Shown: positions 8,614-17,230 of the stretch, in pieces
How positions within the stretch are numbered: the first letter of the stretch is position 1
How the letters are laid out: each line of letters starts with the position of its first letter
Program-made: the position numbers and the translations under genes
Notes under the pieces: generated by a model
Told to the model about the DNA's origin: nothing
Seen by the model: the letters and a program-made list of their open reading frames with translations, nothing else
Database searches by the model: none
Assembly (NCBI RefSeq): GCF_002366715.1
Contig: NZ_DFBS01000046.1
Coordinates: 8,682 to 72,681, forward strand
Reading direction: 5' to 3'
Length of the DNA stretch: 64,000 nt
Source: Halomonas sp. UBA3074
GTDB taxonomy: Bacteria > Pseudomonadota > Gammaproteobacteria > Pseudomonadales > Halomonadaceae

Positions 8614-9699
8614 ATGACGATCCCCGATCAAACATCGAGTGTTTCAGCCGTGCGTAAAGGTCGCGGGGCAACGTACGATCCGCACAACCGTTTTGCACCT
8701 ACCCATACCGTGGTGGAAGACGACGGCTGGTGGCGTGAGGAAACGTCTACGACCATCGCCACCGAAGTGCGAGAAGAGGTGAGCAAGAGCGCGCTGTCGT
8801 GGAATAAATCGCCGGATTTACCGTTTGATCGCTCGCTAAATCCTTATCGTGGCTGTGAACATGGCTGTGTTTATTGCTATGCGCGGCCCTCCCACGCTTA
8901 CTGGGATCTATCGCCAGGGCTGGATTTTGAAACCAAGCTCATTGCCCGCAGCGGATTGGTAGAACGGTTGACGGAGGAGCTTTGCCACCCCAACTATGTA
9001 TGCCGTCCAATCAACCTTTCCGGTAACACTGACTGCTACCAGCCGTTAGAGGCGACCTACCAAACCACCCGGCGTTTATTGGAGCTCTTACTCGAGTGCC
9101 GCCATCCGGTAACACTGGTAACTAAAAGCACACTGGTGCTGCGTGATTTAGACCTATTGGCAGAGATGGCGGAACATCGTTTGGTGCGGGTCTTTGTTAG
9201 CCTGACCAGCCTGGACGCCCATTTAAAGCGCACGCTAGAACCGCGGGCTGCGTCGCCCCAAGCGCGTTTACGGGCAATCCGTGAACTCAATACGGCGGGT
9301 GTGCCGGTAGGGACACTGATTTCACCCGTTATCCCAGGGCTGACCGATCATGAAATCGAAAAACTACTCGAAGCCGCCAGCCGAGCAGGCGCACGAACGG
9401 CGGCTTGGATGTTGCTGCGCTTACCTTATGAAGTCGCGCCGCTATTCGAGGCGTGGCTGGAAGCTCACTACCCGGAACGCGCCGCCAAAGTGATGAGCCT
9501 TATGCACCAGTGCAGGGGCGGAAAAGCCTATGATGCCAAGTTTGGTAAGCGCTTTCGCGGGAAAGGTGTCTTTGCCGATCTGATTGCGCAGCGTTTTGCA
9601 CGCGCCAGCCGCCAGTGGAACATGCAGGATCGCACCGAGCAGGGTTTAAATACGCGGGATTTTCGCCCGCCGCGGGCGCAAGGTGACTTATTCATTTAA
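8614..9699 (+). CDS. PA0069 family radical SAM protein (SplB-like)
   Basis: Iron-sulfur radical SAM enzyme of 361 residues related to spore photoproduct lyase. The cluster motif CEHGCVYCYARPSHAYW gives Cx3Cx2C near residue 86, in a context typical of this family (LNPYRGCEHGC). The ATG at 8614 is chosen because GAGGTGG lies just upstream; the longer frame back to 8515 would run through the LexA-like box. Function is unproven; a DNA repair or damage-response role is inferred from the SplB relation and the putative SOS box. A winged-helix gene follows 41 bp later. Confidence 0.88.
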   Translation: MTIPDQTSSVSAVRKGRGATYDPHNRFAPTHTVVEDDGWWREETSTTIATEVREEVSKSALSWNKSPDLPFDRSLNPYRGCEHGCVYCYARPSHAYWDLSPGLDFETKLIARSGLVERLTEELCHPNYVCRPINLSGNTDCYQPLEATYQTTRRLLELLLECRHPVTLVTKSTLVLRDLDLLAEMAEHRLVRVFVSLTSLDAHLKRTLEPRAASPQARLRAIRELNTAGVPVGTLISPVIPGLTDHEIEKLLEAASRAGARTAAWMLLRLPYEVAPLFEAWLEAHYPERAAKVMSLMHQCRGGKAYDAKFGKRFRGKGVFADLIAQRFARASRQWNMQDRTEQGLNTRDFRPPRAQGDLFI

Positions 9700-9740
9700 G
9701 CTACACAGCGGATGAATCATTTTGCTGTTAAGGAAGCCCT

Positions 9741-10040
9741 ATGCCCGCACTAAGCAAAACCAAATCAAGCTTTTACCGACGTTTATATGTGGCCTATTTA
9801 ATCGAACAAGGCGCTGCCAGCGTCCCAGCCTTAATGGATGTCACGGGGATGCCGCGGCGCACCGCCCAGGACACCATCGCTTCACTTGCCGAGTTGGATA
9901 TTGAGTGCGTGTTTACTAAAGATGACGGCGAACGCCATAATATTGGCCGCTATCAGATACGCGACTGGGGCGCGATAGACCCACGTTGGGTAGCCACACA
10001 CGCTGAGCAACTTAAGCAAGCGCTTGGCTATGCTGTTTAG
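9741..10040 (+). CDS. Small winged helix-turn-helix protein
   Basis: 99-residue protein with a recognisable DNA-binding fold: SSFYRRLYVAYLIEQGAASV, then PALMDVTGMPRRTAQDTI as the HTH (about residues 30-48), then a wing carrying the GERHNIGRYQI segment. This resembles the Pfam HTH_43 type. Targets are unknown. Its TAG stop ends at the base before the TAA stop of the convergent ATPase gene, so the two coding regions abut with no gap. Confidence 0.75.
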   Translation: MPALSKTKSSFYRRLYVAYLIEQGAASVPALMDVTGMPRRTAQDTIASLAELDIECVFTKDDGERHNIGRYQIRDWGAIDPRWVATHAEQLKQALGYAV

Positions 10041-12239
10041 TTAGTCATTGTCATCCGGCTCTGCCCAAGCCAGTCTCGCTGCGTTGAGGGTAACCGTCAG
10101 CGAACTTGCCGCCATGGCAAGCACCGCGACCAAGGGTGGAATAGCCATCACCACCACCAACCCCAAAGCCAGGGTGTTGTAGAGTGCTGAAAAAAATAGA
10201 TTTTGCAGCATGATCCGCCGAGTGCGTTTAGCAATGTTAAGCAGTTTAACTACGCCGCCAATACCTGGCGTCATTAGCTGTGCCGAAGCACCTTCACGGG
10301 CGGCTTCGCTAGCACTCAGTGGGGCAATGCCCACCTCTGCCGCGGCCAGGCTCAATGTGTCGTTCACCCCATCTCCCACATAGAGTATTGGCGAAGGTAA
10401 CGCCTGTAGCAGTCGAGCTTTGGCTTCGGGCGAGCGTTGGGCATAGCAGGCTTCTCGGACAAGCCCTACCTGTTCACCCAGCCAGCTAACAGCCCCCTGC
10501 CGGTCGCCGCTGATCATCGCGACGAAATAACCTGAATCAAGCAGGCGCTTCACGCTTGGTTTAGCGTCGTCTAGCGGCTGATCAGTGAGATAAAAAGTCG
10601 CCAACCAGCCCGATGAATCAGCCAACATCACTTGAGAAGCAAACGCCATCGCGGGGTCTTCTGCTTGGGAGGGCAACGCAATCCGCTGACGATTGAGCCA
10701 ATTAGCGCTGCCAAGCGTTAGCCACTCGCCGCTATTTAACTGTACACGGCGCCCTTCGCCAGGCGATTCATTGACGGCTATGGCGTGCTGGAGGGTTTGA
10801 TCAGAGGTCTGCTCACGTGGATTGCTCGACCAGTGTGCTAACGCGTGGGCTAATGGATGGTCGCTTCCAGCAACGGCGGTGCTTAGCGTGCACTGTACCG
10901 TATGTTTATCAGCACCCTCCCGCGCCTGCCAATGCAGCATGGAATGACTGCCGGTCGTTAAGGTGCCGGTTTTATCCAGCGCTACCGAGCGAATACACGC
11001 CAAGGTTTCAAGCGCTGCCGGGTCGCGTAGCGCAATACCTTGCTGCATGGATTGGCCACTACCAGCAAGGCTTGCCAACGGTACTGCAAGGCCAACCGCA
11101 CAGGGGCAGGCCACCACCAGTACGGAAAGCGACCGCACAAACGCCTCCTCCCAGCCCAGCCCCATTAGTAGCGCGCCCGGTAGTGTTAACAGCGCCAGTA
11201 GCAGCGCAAGGGGGCTTAGCCAAGCAGCAAAACGATCGGCAAGTTTCTGCAGCTCGCCTTTTTTAGCTTGATAGCGGCGCATTTCGTCACATAAACGGTC
11301 TAAGCGTCGCTTGCCTACTCCCGCACTTACCTCCATGACCACTGGCACCGTACCCAGGAGTCGGCACCCAGCGTATGCCCTTTGCCCAGCATTGAAATAG
11401 CGCGGCAGGCTTTCACCGGTCAGCGAGGCGGTATCGATCCAGGCCGCGTCAACCAAGGTGCCATCAAGCGCCAGCAGTTCGCCGGGTGCTAACTCGACAC
11501 GCCACCCGGCAGCGACTTCATCAGCCAGCAGCGTTACCCACTTTTCATGCTGCCAAGCGCGTACCTTTGCATTCGGTAGGGAGACGGCGTCCAGCGCTTT
11601 CAGCCCACGATGACGGCACAAGGTTTCTACTAACCTGCCGACTAATAGCAGCACAATCAGCATCACCGCCGTATCAAAATAAACCTCTGTTGAGCCACGC
11701 CACAGTAGGCCTATTGAGACAATGACCGCACCCATGACGCCAAGGCTAACGAGCACATCCATGCCAGGGCGCTTGGCGAGCAGCGTGCGCCATCCTGCTC
11801 GGTAAAACGGGACACCGGCAAACAGCACCACGGGAAGCGAAAAAGCCCCCGACACCCACGCCACCACCTGCTCGATCTGTTCATTGGGCAGAGCCGATGC
11901 GTAAATCAAAATGGAGGCAAGCATGGTCCACATGCCAAATAGCGACCCCACCATCAGCCTCAGCGTAAGGTAGCGGCTCTCCTCCTCCAAGCGCGCATGG
12001 GCATCGCCCACCGGCTCAAGCTCCGTCAGCCGGTAGCTTAGCCGCTGAACCTTTGAAGCAAGTACTGAGAGCTCTGTCGCGGCTGGCGTGCCGCTTATAC
12101 ACAGCGTGGCGCTGGGGTAATGCACGCTAACGTCGTGCACGCCACTTAGCCGTTTGAGGGAGCCTTCCACGGCCAGTGCGCAACTGGTGCACCACATGCC
12201 GTGAAGGGTATAGAGCTTTTCTGCGCGGGTATCCGTCAT
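10041..12239 (-). CDS. CPC-type heavy-metal P-type ATPase of the oxidase cluster
   Basis: Copper-type P1B ATPase of about 732 residues. One N-terminal metal-binding domain (GMWCTSCALAV), the transmembrane metal site VVACPCAVGLAVP, the phosphorylation motif DKTGTLTTG and the hinge GDGVNDTLSLAAA are all present. I chose the ATG at 12239, six bases after the upstream stop; the frame could extend to a TTG at 12254. It is the last gene of the caa3-like oxidase operon. In the CcoI/FixI family such pumps supply copper to heme-copper oxidases, so delivery to this oxidase is the likely job. Copper detoxification is the alternative. Confidence 0.9.
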   Translation of the reverse strand: MTDTRAEKLYTLHGMWCTSCALAVEGSLKRLSGVHDVSVHYPSATLCISGTPAATELSVLASKVQRLSYRLTELEPVGDAHARLEEESRYLTLRLMVGSLFGMWTMLASILIYASALPNEQIEQVVAWVSGAFSLPVVLFAGVPFYRAGWRTLLAKRPGMDVLVSLGVMGAVIVSIGLLWRGSTEVYFDTAVMLIVLLLVGRLVETLCRHRGLKALDAVSLPNAKVRAWQHEKWVTLLADEVAAGWRVELAPGELLALDGTLVDAAWIDTASLTGESLPRYFNAGQRAYAGCRLLGTVPVVMEVSAGVGKRRLDRLCDEMRRYQAKKGELQKLADRFAAWLSPLALLLALLTLPGALLMGLGWEEAFVRSLSVLVVACPCAVGLAVPLASLAGSGQSMQQGIALRDPAALETLACIRSVALDKTGTLTTGSHSMLHWQAREGADKHTVQCTLSTAVAGSDHPLAHALAHWSSNPREQTSDQTLQHAIAVNESPGEGRRVQLNSGEWLTLGSANWLNRQRIALPSQAEDPAMAFASQVMLADSSGWLATFYLTDQPLDDAKPSVKRLLDSGYFVAMISGDRQGAVSWLGEQVGLVREACYAQRSPEAKARLLQALPSPILYVGDGVNDTLSLAAAEVGIAPLSASEAAREGASAQLMTPGIGGVVKLLNIAKRTRRIMLQNLFFSALYNTLALGLVVVMAIPPLVAVLAMAASSLTVTLNAARLAWAEPDDND

Positions 12240-12244
12240 CCCAC

Positions 12245-12601
12245 TCACAGGCAAGGCGGAATGCCGAGGATCGGCATCGCAGCAAACAAGACACCCAGTG
12301 TTGAAAAGAGATACAGCCCGGCTGACACCCGCGCATTAAAGCGCAGCCGCCCTTCATGGCGTTTACCCATGCGGTAACAGCCCACCGTTAACATGGCAAG
12401 CAGGCCAACAGCGGCAAGACTGACCACTAACAGCATCGCATTCACCAGGGTAAACACGCCCTGCTCTGGGTCAGGGGGAATCACTTCACAGGCCACAGCA
12501 TGGCCACCGTAAACCGTTACAAACCAAGCGCTCCAAAGCGTTAAACCAATGACAAAGTGCAATGGATGGGTTAAATGTAAGCGCTGTATCGCGATAGCCA
12601 T
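12245..12601 (-). CDS. Small three-helix membrane protein of oxidase operon
   Basis: 118 residues with three predicted membrane helices (about 13-38, 48-75, 93-115). I do not recognise the family. A GGGAGC ribosome site eight bases upstream supports the start. It sits four bases after the oxidase subunit I/III gene and directly before the copper ATPase, so it is probably an assembly factor or small subunit of this oxidase. That is inference from position only. Confidence 0.7.
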   Translation of the reverse strand: MAIAIQRLHLTHPLHFVIGLTLWSAWFVTVYGGHAVACEVIPPDPEQGVFTLVNAMLLVVSLAAVGLLAMLTVGCYRMGKRHEGRLRFNARVSAGLYLFSTLGVLFAAMPILGIPPCL

Positions 12602-12605
12602 CGGT

Positions 12606-15143
12606 TTAGCTCCCTATCACCCGCGGCAACACGGCAAGTGCGCCGACGATAATCCAGAATGTCGCCACGTTGTATCGCCATAGTTGAGCAACCACGGCGG
12701 GCTCAAAAGGCGCATGGGCGCCCACATAGCCGAAGCCCACTCGCAGCCCCTGAAGCAGTGCTAGCACCGCCCCCAAGCCACCATGTAATAGTGCATAAGC
12801 GAGTCCCACCATGATAATGGCATCGTGGGAGCTTTCCGTAACCGCCAGTTCTGCGCTCAGCAATACCCAAAGCGTGATGCCTACCTGGACAAAGCCCAGC
12901 GCACTGATCCCAAACATCCCTATCGCCAGCCCCGCATCACGCTTCTGGCGCAAACCATGCACTTGTTTCTCGAGGATGCCTGCGCCTAGCGTGAGTACCC
13001 CACCGGCCACCAGCAGGCCCACTAAGGAGAGGGGCGATTCGTCAGGCATCCGCCATCCGGGCGAAACCGTCCAAAGGTAGAACCAGCCAAACAGGTAGGA
13101 AAGAAAAAACGAGCCATTGGCCAGCATGGTAATCGACATTGCCCACAAGCCTGGGCCATCCATGGTGCGCGAATGGAGCGGCGGATCGCCGGGCGCCACC
13201 TGGGCATCAGGCGCTGCCTTGGGGTGCGCGCCGTTTTCCCATGACCAGCGCAATAGGAAGAGGACAGCGATGACAACGGCGATAGCGGCCAGCGGGTAAA
13301 GGCGTGTCAGTAGGCTCAAACACACGACTGCCAACGCCATTGCAGCGAACAGAGGCCACCAGGAGTTGCCCGGCAGGTGAATGATTTCCCGCACCTTGCC
13401 GGTTAACGGATCAGTGCCCCACATTTCACGACGCCCGTGGGTCGCGACGGCCAAGCCATGCTGTCCTTCCGCGATGGTGCGCGGTAGCTCAGGGTCATCC
13501 CAGAGCGGATGACGGGTTTCGATGTTGGGCAAACTGACGAAATTATAGGCACTCGGCGGCATGCGATTAGCCCACTCCAGACCATCCGAATGCCAGGGGT
13601 TCGTTTTAGCGGGTTTACCGAAGCGGAAATGTAGCGCCATATCCAGTAGCACCATGGCGATGCCGGCCGACATAATGAAACCACCCACGGAGGAGATGAG
13701 GTTAGTTATATCCCAGCCCATGCCCGGTTCATAAGAGTAAACGCGGCGCGGCATGCCCAGCAGCCCGGTCCAGTGCATAATCAAAAAAGTAGTATTAAAG
13801 CCGATAAACGTCAGCCAAAAGCCCCATTTACCCAGCGTTTCAGAAGGCATGCGTCCAGAGAAAAGCGGCAACCAGTAGTAAAGCCCGGCAATCAGCGGGA
13901 AGAACATCCCGCCCACCAACACGTAATGCATATGCGCGACCACAAAGTGGGTGTCGTGCACCTGCCAGTTAAACGGCACCAGCGCCAGCATCACCCCCGT
14001 TAAGCCACCACACACAAAGATAACCAAAAAGCCTACGATCCATAGCATCGGCAGCTTCATTTTTGGCTTACCCAGCCATAGCGTCGCCAGCCAAACGAAC
14101 ACCTGAATCGCAGTTGGCACCGCGACCAGCATGCTGGCAGCCGAAAAAAAGGCTTGAGCCAGTTGGGGAATCCCTACGGTAAACATGTGGTGAACCCACA
14201 GCCCAAAACTGATGAAACCGGTAGTGATAATGGCAAAAACCACCCAGCCATAGCCCACAATTGGTCGTCCAGCGAAGACAGGGATCAGTGTGGAAACGAT
14301 CCCTGCCGCCGGCAGGAAGATAATGTAAACCTCGGGATGGCCGAACAGCCAGAAAAGGTGCTGCCATAGGATCGGGTCACCGCCCCCGGCTACATCGAAA
14401 AAGGGCATCCCCGCGGCGCGTTCGAGTTCAAGCAAAATACTGCCCAGAATGAGCGGCGGAAAGCCCAAGACGATCATCATCGCCATCGCCAGAATGTACC
14501 AAGCAAACAGCGGCATTTTATGCAGTGCCATTCCCTGAGTGCGCGTACGCAGTATCGAAACGACTAACTCTACCCCCGCAGAGAGCGCGGAGATTTCTAC
14601 GAAGGTGATGCCTAACAGCCAAAAATCTGAGCCTAAACCTGGCGAGTACTCGCTGCTGCTGAGCGGGGTGTACATGAACCAGCCGCTGTTCGGGGCCATC
14701 TCTATGATCAGGCTAAACGTTATAATGATACCGCCGAACAGGTAACACCAATAACCGAGCGACGTGAGCCGCGGGCAGACCAAATCACGTGCACCGATCA
14801 TCTTGGGGATCATGTAAATCGCCAGCCCTTCCAGGATCGGGATAGCGAACAGGAACATCATCACCGTACCGTGCATGGTGGTGACTTGGTTATAGATGTC
14901 TGGCGTCATAAAATCTTGATCAGGCAGCGCTAACTGAGTGCGCACGAGCATGGCCAGCATGCCGCCAATCAAGAAAAATACCATCCCAGTGATCATGAAC
15001 CTCAGACCCAGCGTGGTGTGGTTGACGATGGTCAATGCTTTTAAACCACGTGGGTTGCCCCAAATTTCATTCAAGTCGCTGTGTAACTGATCGGGGTGTC
15101 GTTGATCGCCAGGAGGCGATACATCGCGGTCAATAGTCGTCAT
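12606..15143 (-). CDS. Cytochrome c oxidase subunit I/III fusion
   Basis: About 845 residues: a 12-helix heme-copper oxidase subunit I (about 1-530) fused to a subunit III-like domain (about 600-845). Metal ligands are present: heme a His in TMHGTVMM (~91), HPEVY (~269-273) with the cross-linked Tyr, WVHHMF (~318), and THFVVAHMHYV (~404-406). The D-channel entry Asp is kept (IGARD) but the following Asn pair reads RLTS, and the K-channel lysine position reads VPTAIQ, with Gln. The ATG at 15143 is chosen: it overlaps the subunit II stop as ATGA and has GGAG upstream, unlike the ATG at 15164. Fused I/III is known from some caa3 enzymes. Confidence 0.93.
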   Translation of the reverse strand: MTTIDRDVSPPGDQRHPDQLHSDLNEIWGNPRGLKALTIVNHTTLGLRFMITGMVFFLIGGMLAMLVRTQLALPDQDFMTPDIYNQVTTMHGTVMMFLFAIPILEGLAIYMIPKMIGARDLVCPRLTSLGYWCYLFGGIIITFSLIIEMAPNSGWFMYTPLSSSEYSPGLGSDFWLLGITFVEISALSAGVELVVSILRTRTQGMALHKMPLFAWYILAMAMMIVLGFPPLILGSILLELERAAGMPFFDVAGGGDPILWQHLFWLFGHPEVYIIFLPAAGIVSTLIPVFAGRPIVGYGWVVFAIITTGFISFGLWVHHMFTVGIPQLAQAFFSAASMLVAVPTAIQVFVWLATLWLGKPKMKLPMLWIVGFLVIFVCGGLTGVMLALVPFNWQVHDTHFVVAHMHYVLVGGMFFPLIAGLYYWLPLFSGRMPSETLGKWGFWLTFIGFNTTFLIMHWTGLLGMPRRVYSYEPGMGWDITNLISSVGGFIMSAGIAMVLLDMALHFRFGKPAKTNPWHSDGLEWANRMPPSAYNFVSLPNIETRHPLWDDPELPRTIAEGQHGLAVATHGRREMWGTDPLTGKVREIIHLPGNSWWPLFAAMALAVVCLSLLTRLYPLAAIAVVIAVLFLLRWSWENGAHPKAAPDAQVAPGDPPLHSRTMDGPGLWAMSITMLANGSFFLSYLFGWFYLWTVSPGWRMPDESPLSLVGLLVAGGVLTLGAGILEKQVHGLRQKRDAGLAIGMFGISALGFVQVGITLWVLLSAELAVTESSHDAIIMVGLAYALLHGGLGAVLALLQGLRVGFGYVGAHAPFEPAVVAQLWRYNVATFWIIVGALAVLPRVIGS

Positions 15144-16219
15144 GGTGTGAGCGTCTCCAACCAAGCACCCAGGGACGCCAAGGTAGCGGTATCAATATCA
15201 TCATGGGGCGGCATTTTATTGCCCGGTTTTAACTGCTGATGATGTTGCAGCCAGTGGGTTACCGCACCTTCCTCCATGGCCATAATGCCTGCGCCCAAAC
15301 TGGTGCGACTACCGAGATCGGAGAGATCTGGCCCTTCGTCACCGTTCGAGAGCCCCGCGACTCGGTGGCAGCTCGCGCAATGGTTCATAAATGCCTCCCT
15401 GGCAGGTTCATGCTGTTGATCGTTCGTCGCCAGCGACGATAGCGGATTCTCTTGGCGGGCAGCTAACCACGCGTCATACTCGTCACGCTCGACGGCTTCC
15501 ACATAAAGCTGCATTTGCGTGTGTTGGGCTCCGCAAAATTCGGCGCACTGAGCCCCAAATACCGCGGGTTCATCCGCTTCCAAGCGTATTTTATTAACGC
15601 GCCCAGGCACCATGTCGATCTTGCCCCCTAACCGCGGCACCCAAAAAGCATGGATGACATCAGCACCGGTAACGTGGAAATCGACCGGCTCGCCTGCAGG
15701 CATGATCAATTGATTGGAGGTGACGACTTCGCCCCCTTCTGCCCCGGGGTAACGCACTTCCCACCACCACTGATGGCCGATGACTTCAATGACCTCCGGC
15801 GGCTCGCCAAGCGGCAGCGTCAGCATCCGCTGCCCGGTTGGCACCCCAAAAGCGAGCAGCGCGGTAATGCTGGCCACCGGCAGTAAGATACCACCACCGA
15901 TGATCCATCGCCGTGCCACTCGGCGCTCTTCTGCCGGCGTGCGCGTTACCTCTTTACGCTTGAAGGTAAACAGCCAAAGCACGGTGACCATGACCAGCAC
16001 CACGGTGCCAAACCCAAGCATCACCCACCAGATCATCACCACATCTCGCGCGGCTTGGCCTGCTGGGTCTAGAATAGACTTATCGCCCGCACAACCGCTT
16101 AGCATTAAGGTCGCTAACAGTACGAGCTGAATCCCCAGCCGGTTGACCCACGGCTGGGTTAAGCGTTGAATGCTTATTAAACGTCGGGTACTTATTAAGT
16201 GTTGAACACTGAGCCTCAT
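15140..16219 (-). CDS. Cytochrome c oxidase subunit II with C-terminal cytochrome c domain
   Basis: caa3-type subunit II, about 359 residues. A signal sequence ends in the lipobox MLSGC (about residue 43), so a lipid anchor is likely. Two membrane helices follow, then the CuA site CAEFCGAQHTQM and a C-terminal cytochrome c with HCASCH (about 275) and a downstream Met (GNKMPP). It takes electrons from soluble cytochrome c into the oxidase. The ATG at 16219 has AAGGAA upstream and is preferred to a GTG at 16243. The leader contains a degenerate in-frame repeat (LISTRR, LISIQR). First gene of the minus-strand oxidase operon. Confidence 0.92.
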   Translation of the reverse strand: MRLSVQHLISTRRLISIQRLTQPWVNRLGIQLVLLATLMLSGCAGDKSILDPAGQAARDVVMIWWVMLGFGTVVLVMVTVLWLFTFKRKEVTRTPAEERRVARRWIIGGGILLPVASITALLAFGVPTGQRMLTLPLGEPPEVIEVIGHQWWWEVRYPGAEGGEVVTSNQLIMPAGEPVDFHVTGADVIHAFWVPRLGGKIDMVPGRVNKIRLEADEPAVFGAQCAEFCGAQHTQMQLYVEAVERDEYDAWLAARQENPLSSLATNDQQHEPAREAFMNHCASCHRVAGLSNGDEGPDLSDLGSRTSLGAGIMAMEEGAVTHWLQHHQQLKPGNKMPPHDDIDTATLASLGAWLETLTP

Positions 16220-16254
16220 GCCTGAATTCCTTTTTCTGCCCACAGGAAGTGACT

Positions 16255-16716
16255 ATGGCAAAAAATCGTCAGCTCTCGATCGTGAGCCGCGCCTCTATCG
16301 CCGGCCATCCTTTGCATCCAGTAATGATCCACTTCCCTGTTGCCGCGCTGTTGGCACTGGTAGCCAGCGACATTGGCTTCTTGCTGAGTGGTGATGAATT
16401 CTGGCTGCGCGCTAGCCTGTGGCTGGCTGGTGTCGGTGCGTTTGGCGGCTGGATTGCCAGTACGGCAGGCATCATCGACCTGGTGACCGTACCTCGCATT
16501 CGCCGCCTGATTACCGGCTGGAGCCACGCCATCGTTGCCGTTGTGATGCTCTCGCTGGCGTCGCTGAACTGGCTGCTGCGGTTTAACGACGCCAGCGCGA
16601 TTTTGCCCTGGGGCTTGGCCGTTTCGTTGGTTACCGCGGGCTTGATTGCCGTGGCGGGCCTGCTGGGCGGGCAGCTGGTGTATGAACACGCGGTGGGGGT
16701 CGACGTTGAAAAGTAG
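16255..16716 (+). CDS. DUF2231 family membrane protein
   Basis: 153-residue protein with four predicted membrane helices and the typical start ASIAGHPLHPVMIHFPVA of DUF2231 proteins. These often lie beside cytochrome oxidase or heme protein genes; the two conserved histidines suggest heme or metal binding, unproven. The ATG at 16255 is favoured by AGGAAG upstream. It is divergent from the oxidase operon with only 35 bp between the two start codons, so at least one promoter must lie inside the opposite gene. Confidence 0.85.
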   Translation: MAKNRQLSIVSRASIAGHPLHPVMIHFPVAALLALVASDIGFLLSGDEFWLRASLWLAGVGAFGGWIASTAGIIDLVTVPRIRRLITGWSHAIVAVVMLSLASLNWLLRFNDASAILPWGLAVSLVTAGLIAVAGLLGGQLVYEHAVGVDVEK

Positions 16717-16726
16717 CGCCACAGTG

Positions 16727-17152
16727 TTAACTCCAATCCAATGGTTTTGCTAACACAAACCCCAGTACGCTAAGAATCGCCGCCAACGCGACGCACATTG
16801 CGGTCCAGTTGGCGGGTTTTACCCAGCGATAGTGGCCCGTTTCAAGTCGAAGTATTAACCAGCCGAAACAGCCATGCGCGGCCACCATTGCCACCACAGC
16901 GCCAAGCTTTAAGATCAGCCAGCCACCTAAAATGCCATTAATAAGAAACAGCAGCGTACCCGATGCAATCGCCACTAGGGCAGCAGGCGTCGCCACCGAG
17001 ATATAAAAAAACCGCGGCATGGGGGGCGTGCCCTGGGCAAAGCCAGAGTCTCGGCGAAGCTGCAGCGACTGGCTGAGCAAAGCGGGCAAATACAGCAGTG
17101 AGCCGCACCAGATCACGAGTGCGGCAATGTGAAGCAGTTTAAGCCAGGGCAT
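16727..17152 (-). CDS. CopD/HemJ-like membrane protein
   Basis: 141-residue protein with four predicted helices. It begins MPWLKLLHIAALVIWCGSLL, the pattern of the CopD and HemJ (protoporphyrinogen oxidase) families, with the helix-1 His and YLPALL following. I cannot decide between copper-related and heme-synthesis roles; either fits the adjacent oxidase. AAGGAAG precedes the start. It is convergent with the DUF2231 gene, ten bases apart. Confidence 0.7.
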   Translation of the reverse strand: MPWLKLLHIAALVIWCGSLLYLPALLSQSLQLRRDSGFAQGTPPMPRFFYISVATPAALVAIASGTLLFLINGILGGWLILKLGAVVAMVAAHGCFGWLILRLETGHYRWVKPANWTAMCVALAAILSVLGFVLAKPLDWS

Positions 17153-17230
17153 CGGGGCTTCCTTGCATTGCTTAAGGCGGCATTATTCCTGCCCTAACCT
17201 TAGACAAAACGCCGCACTCTGGCTAGCCGT

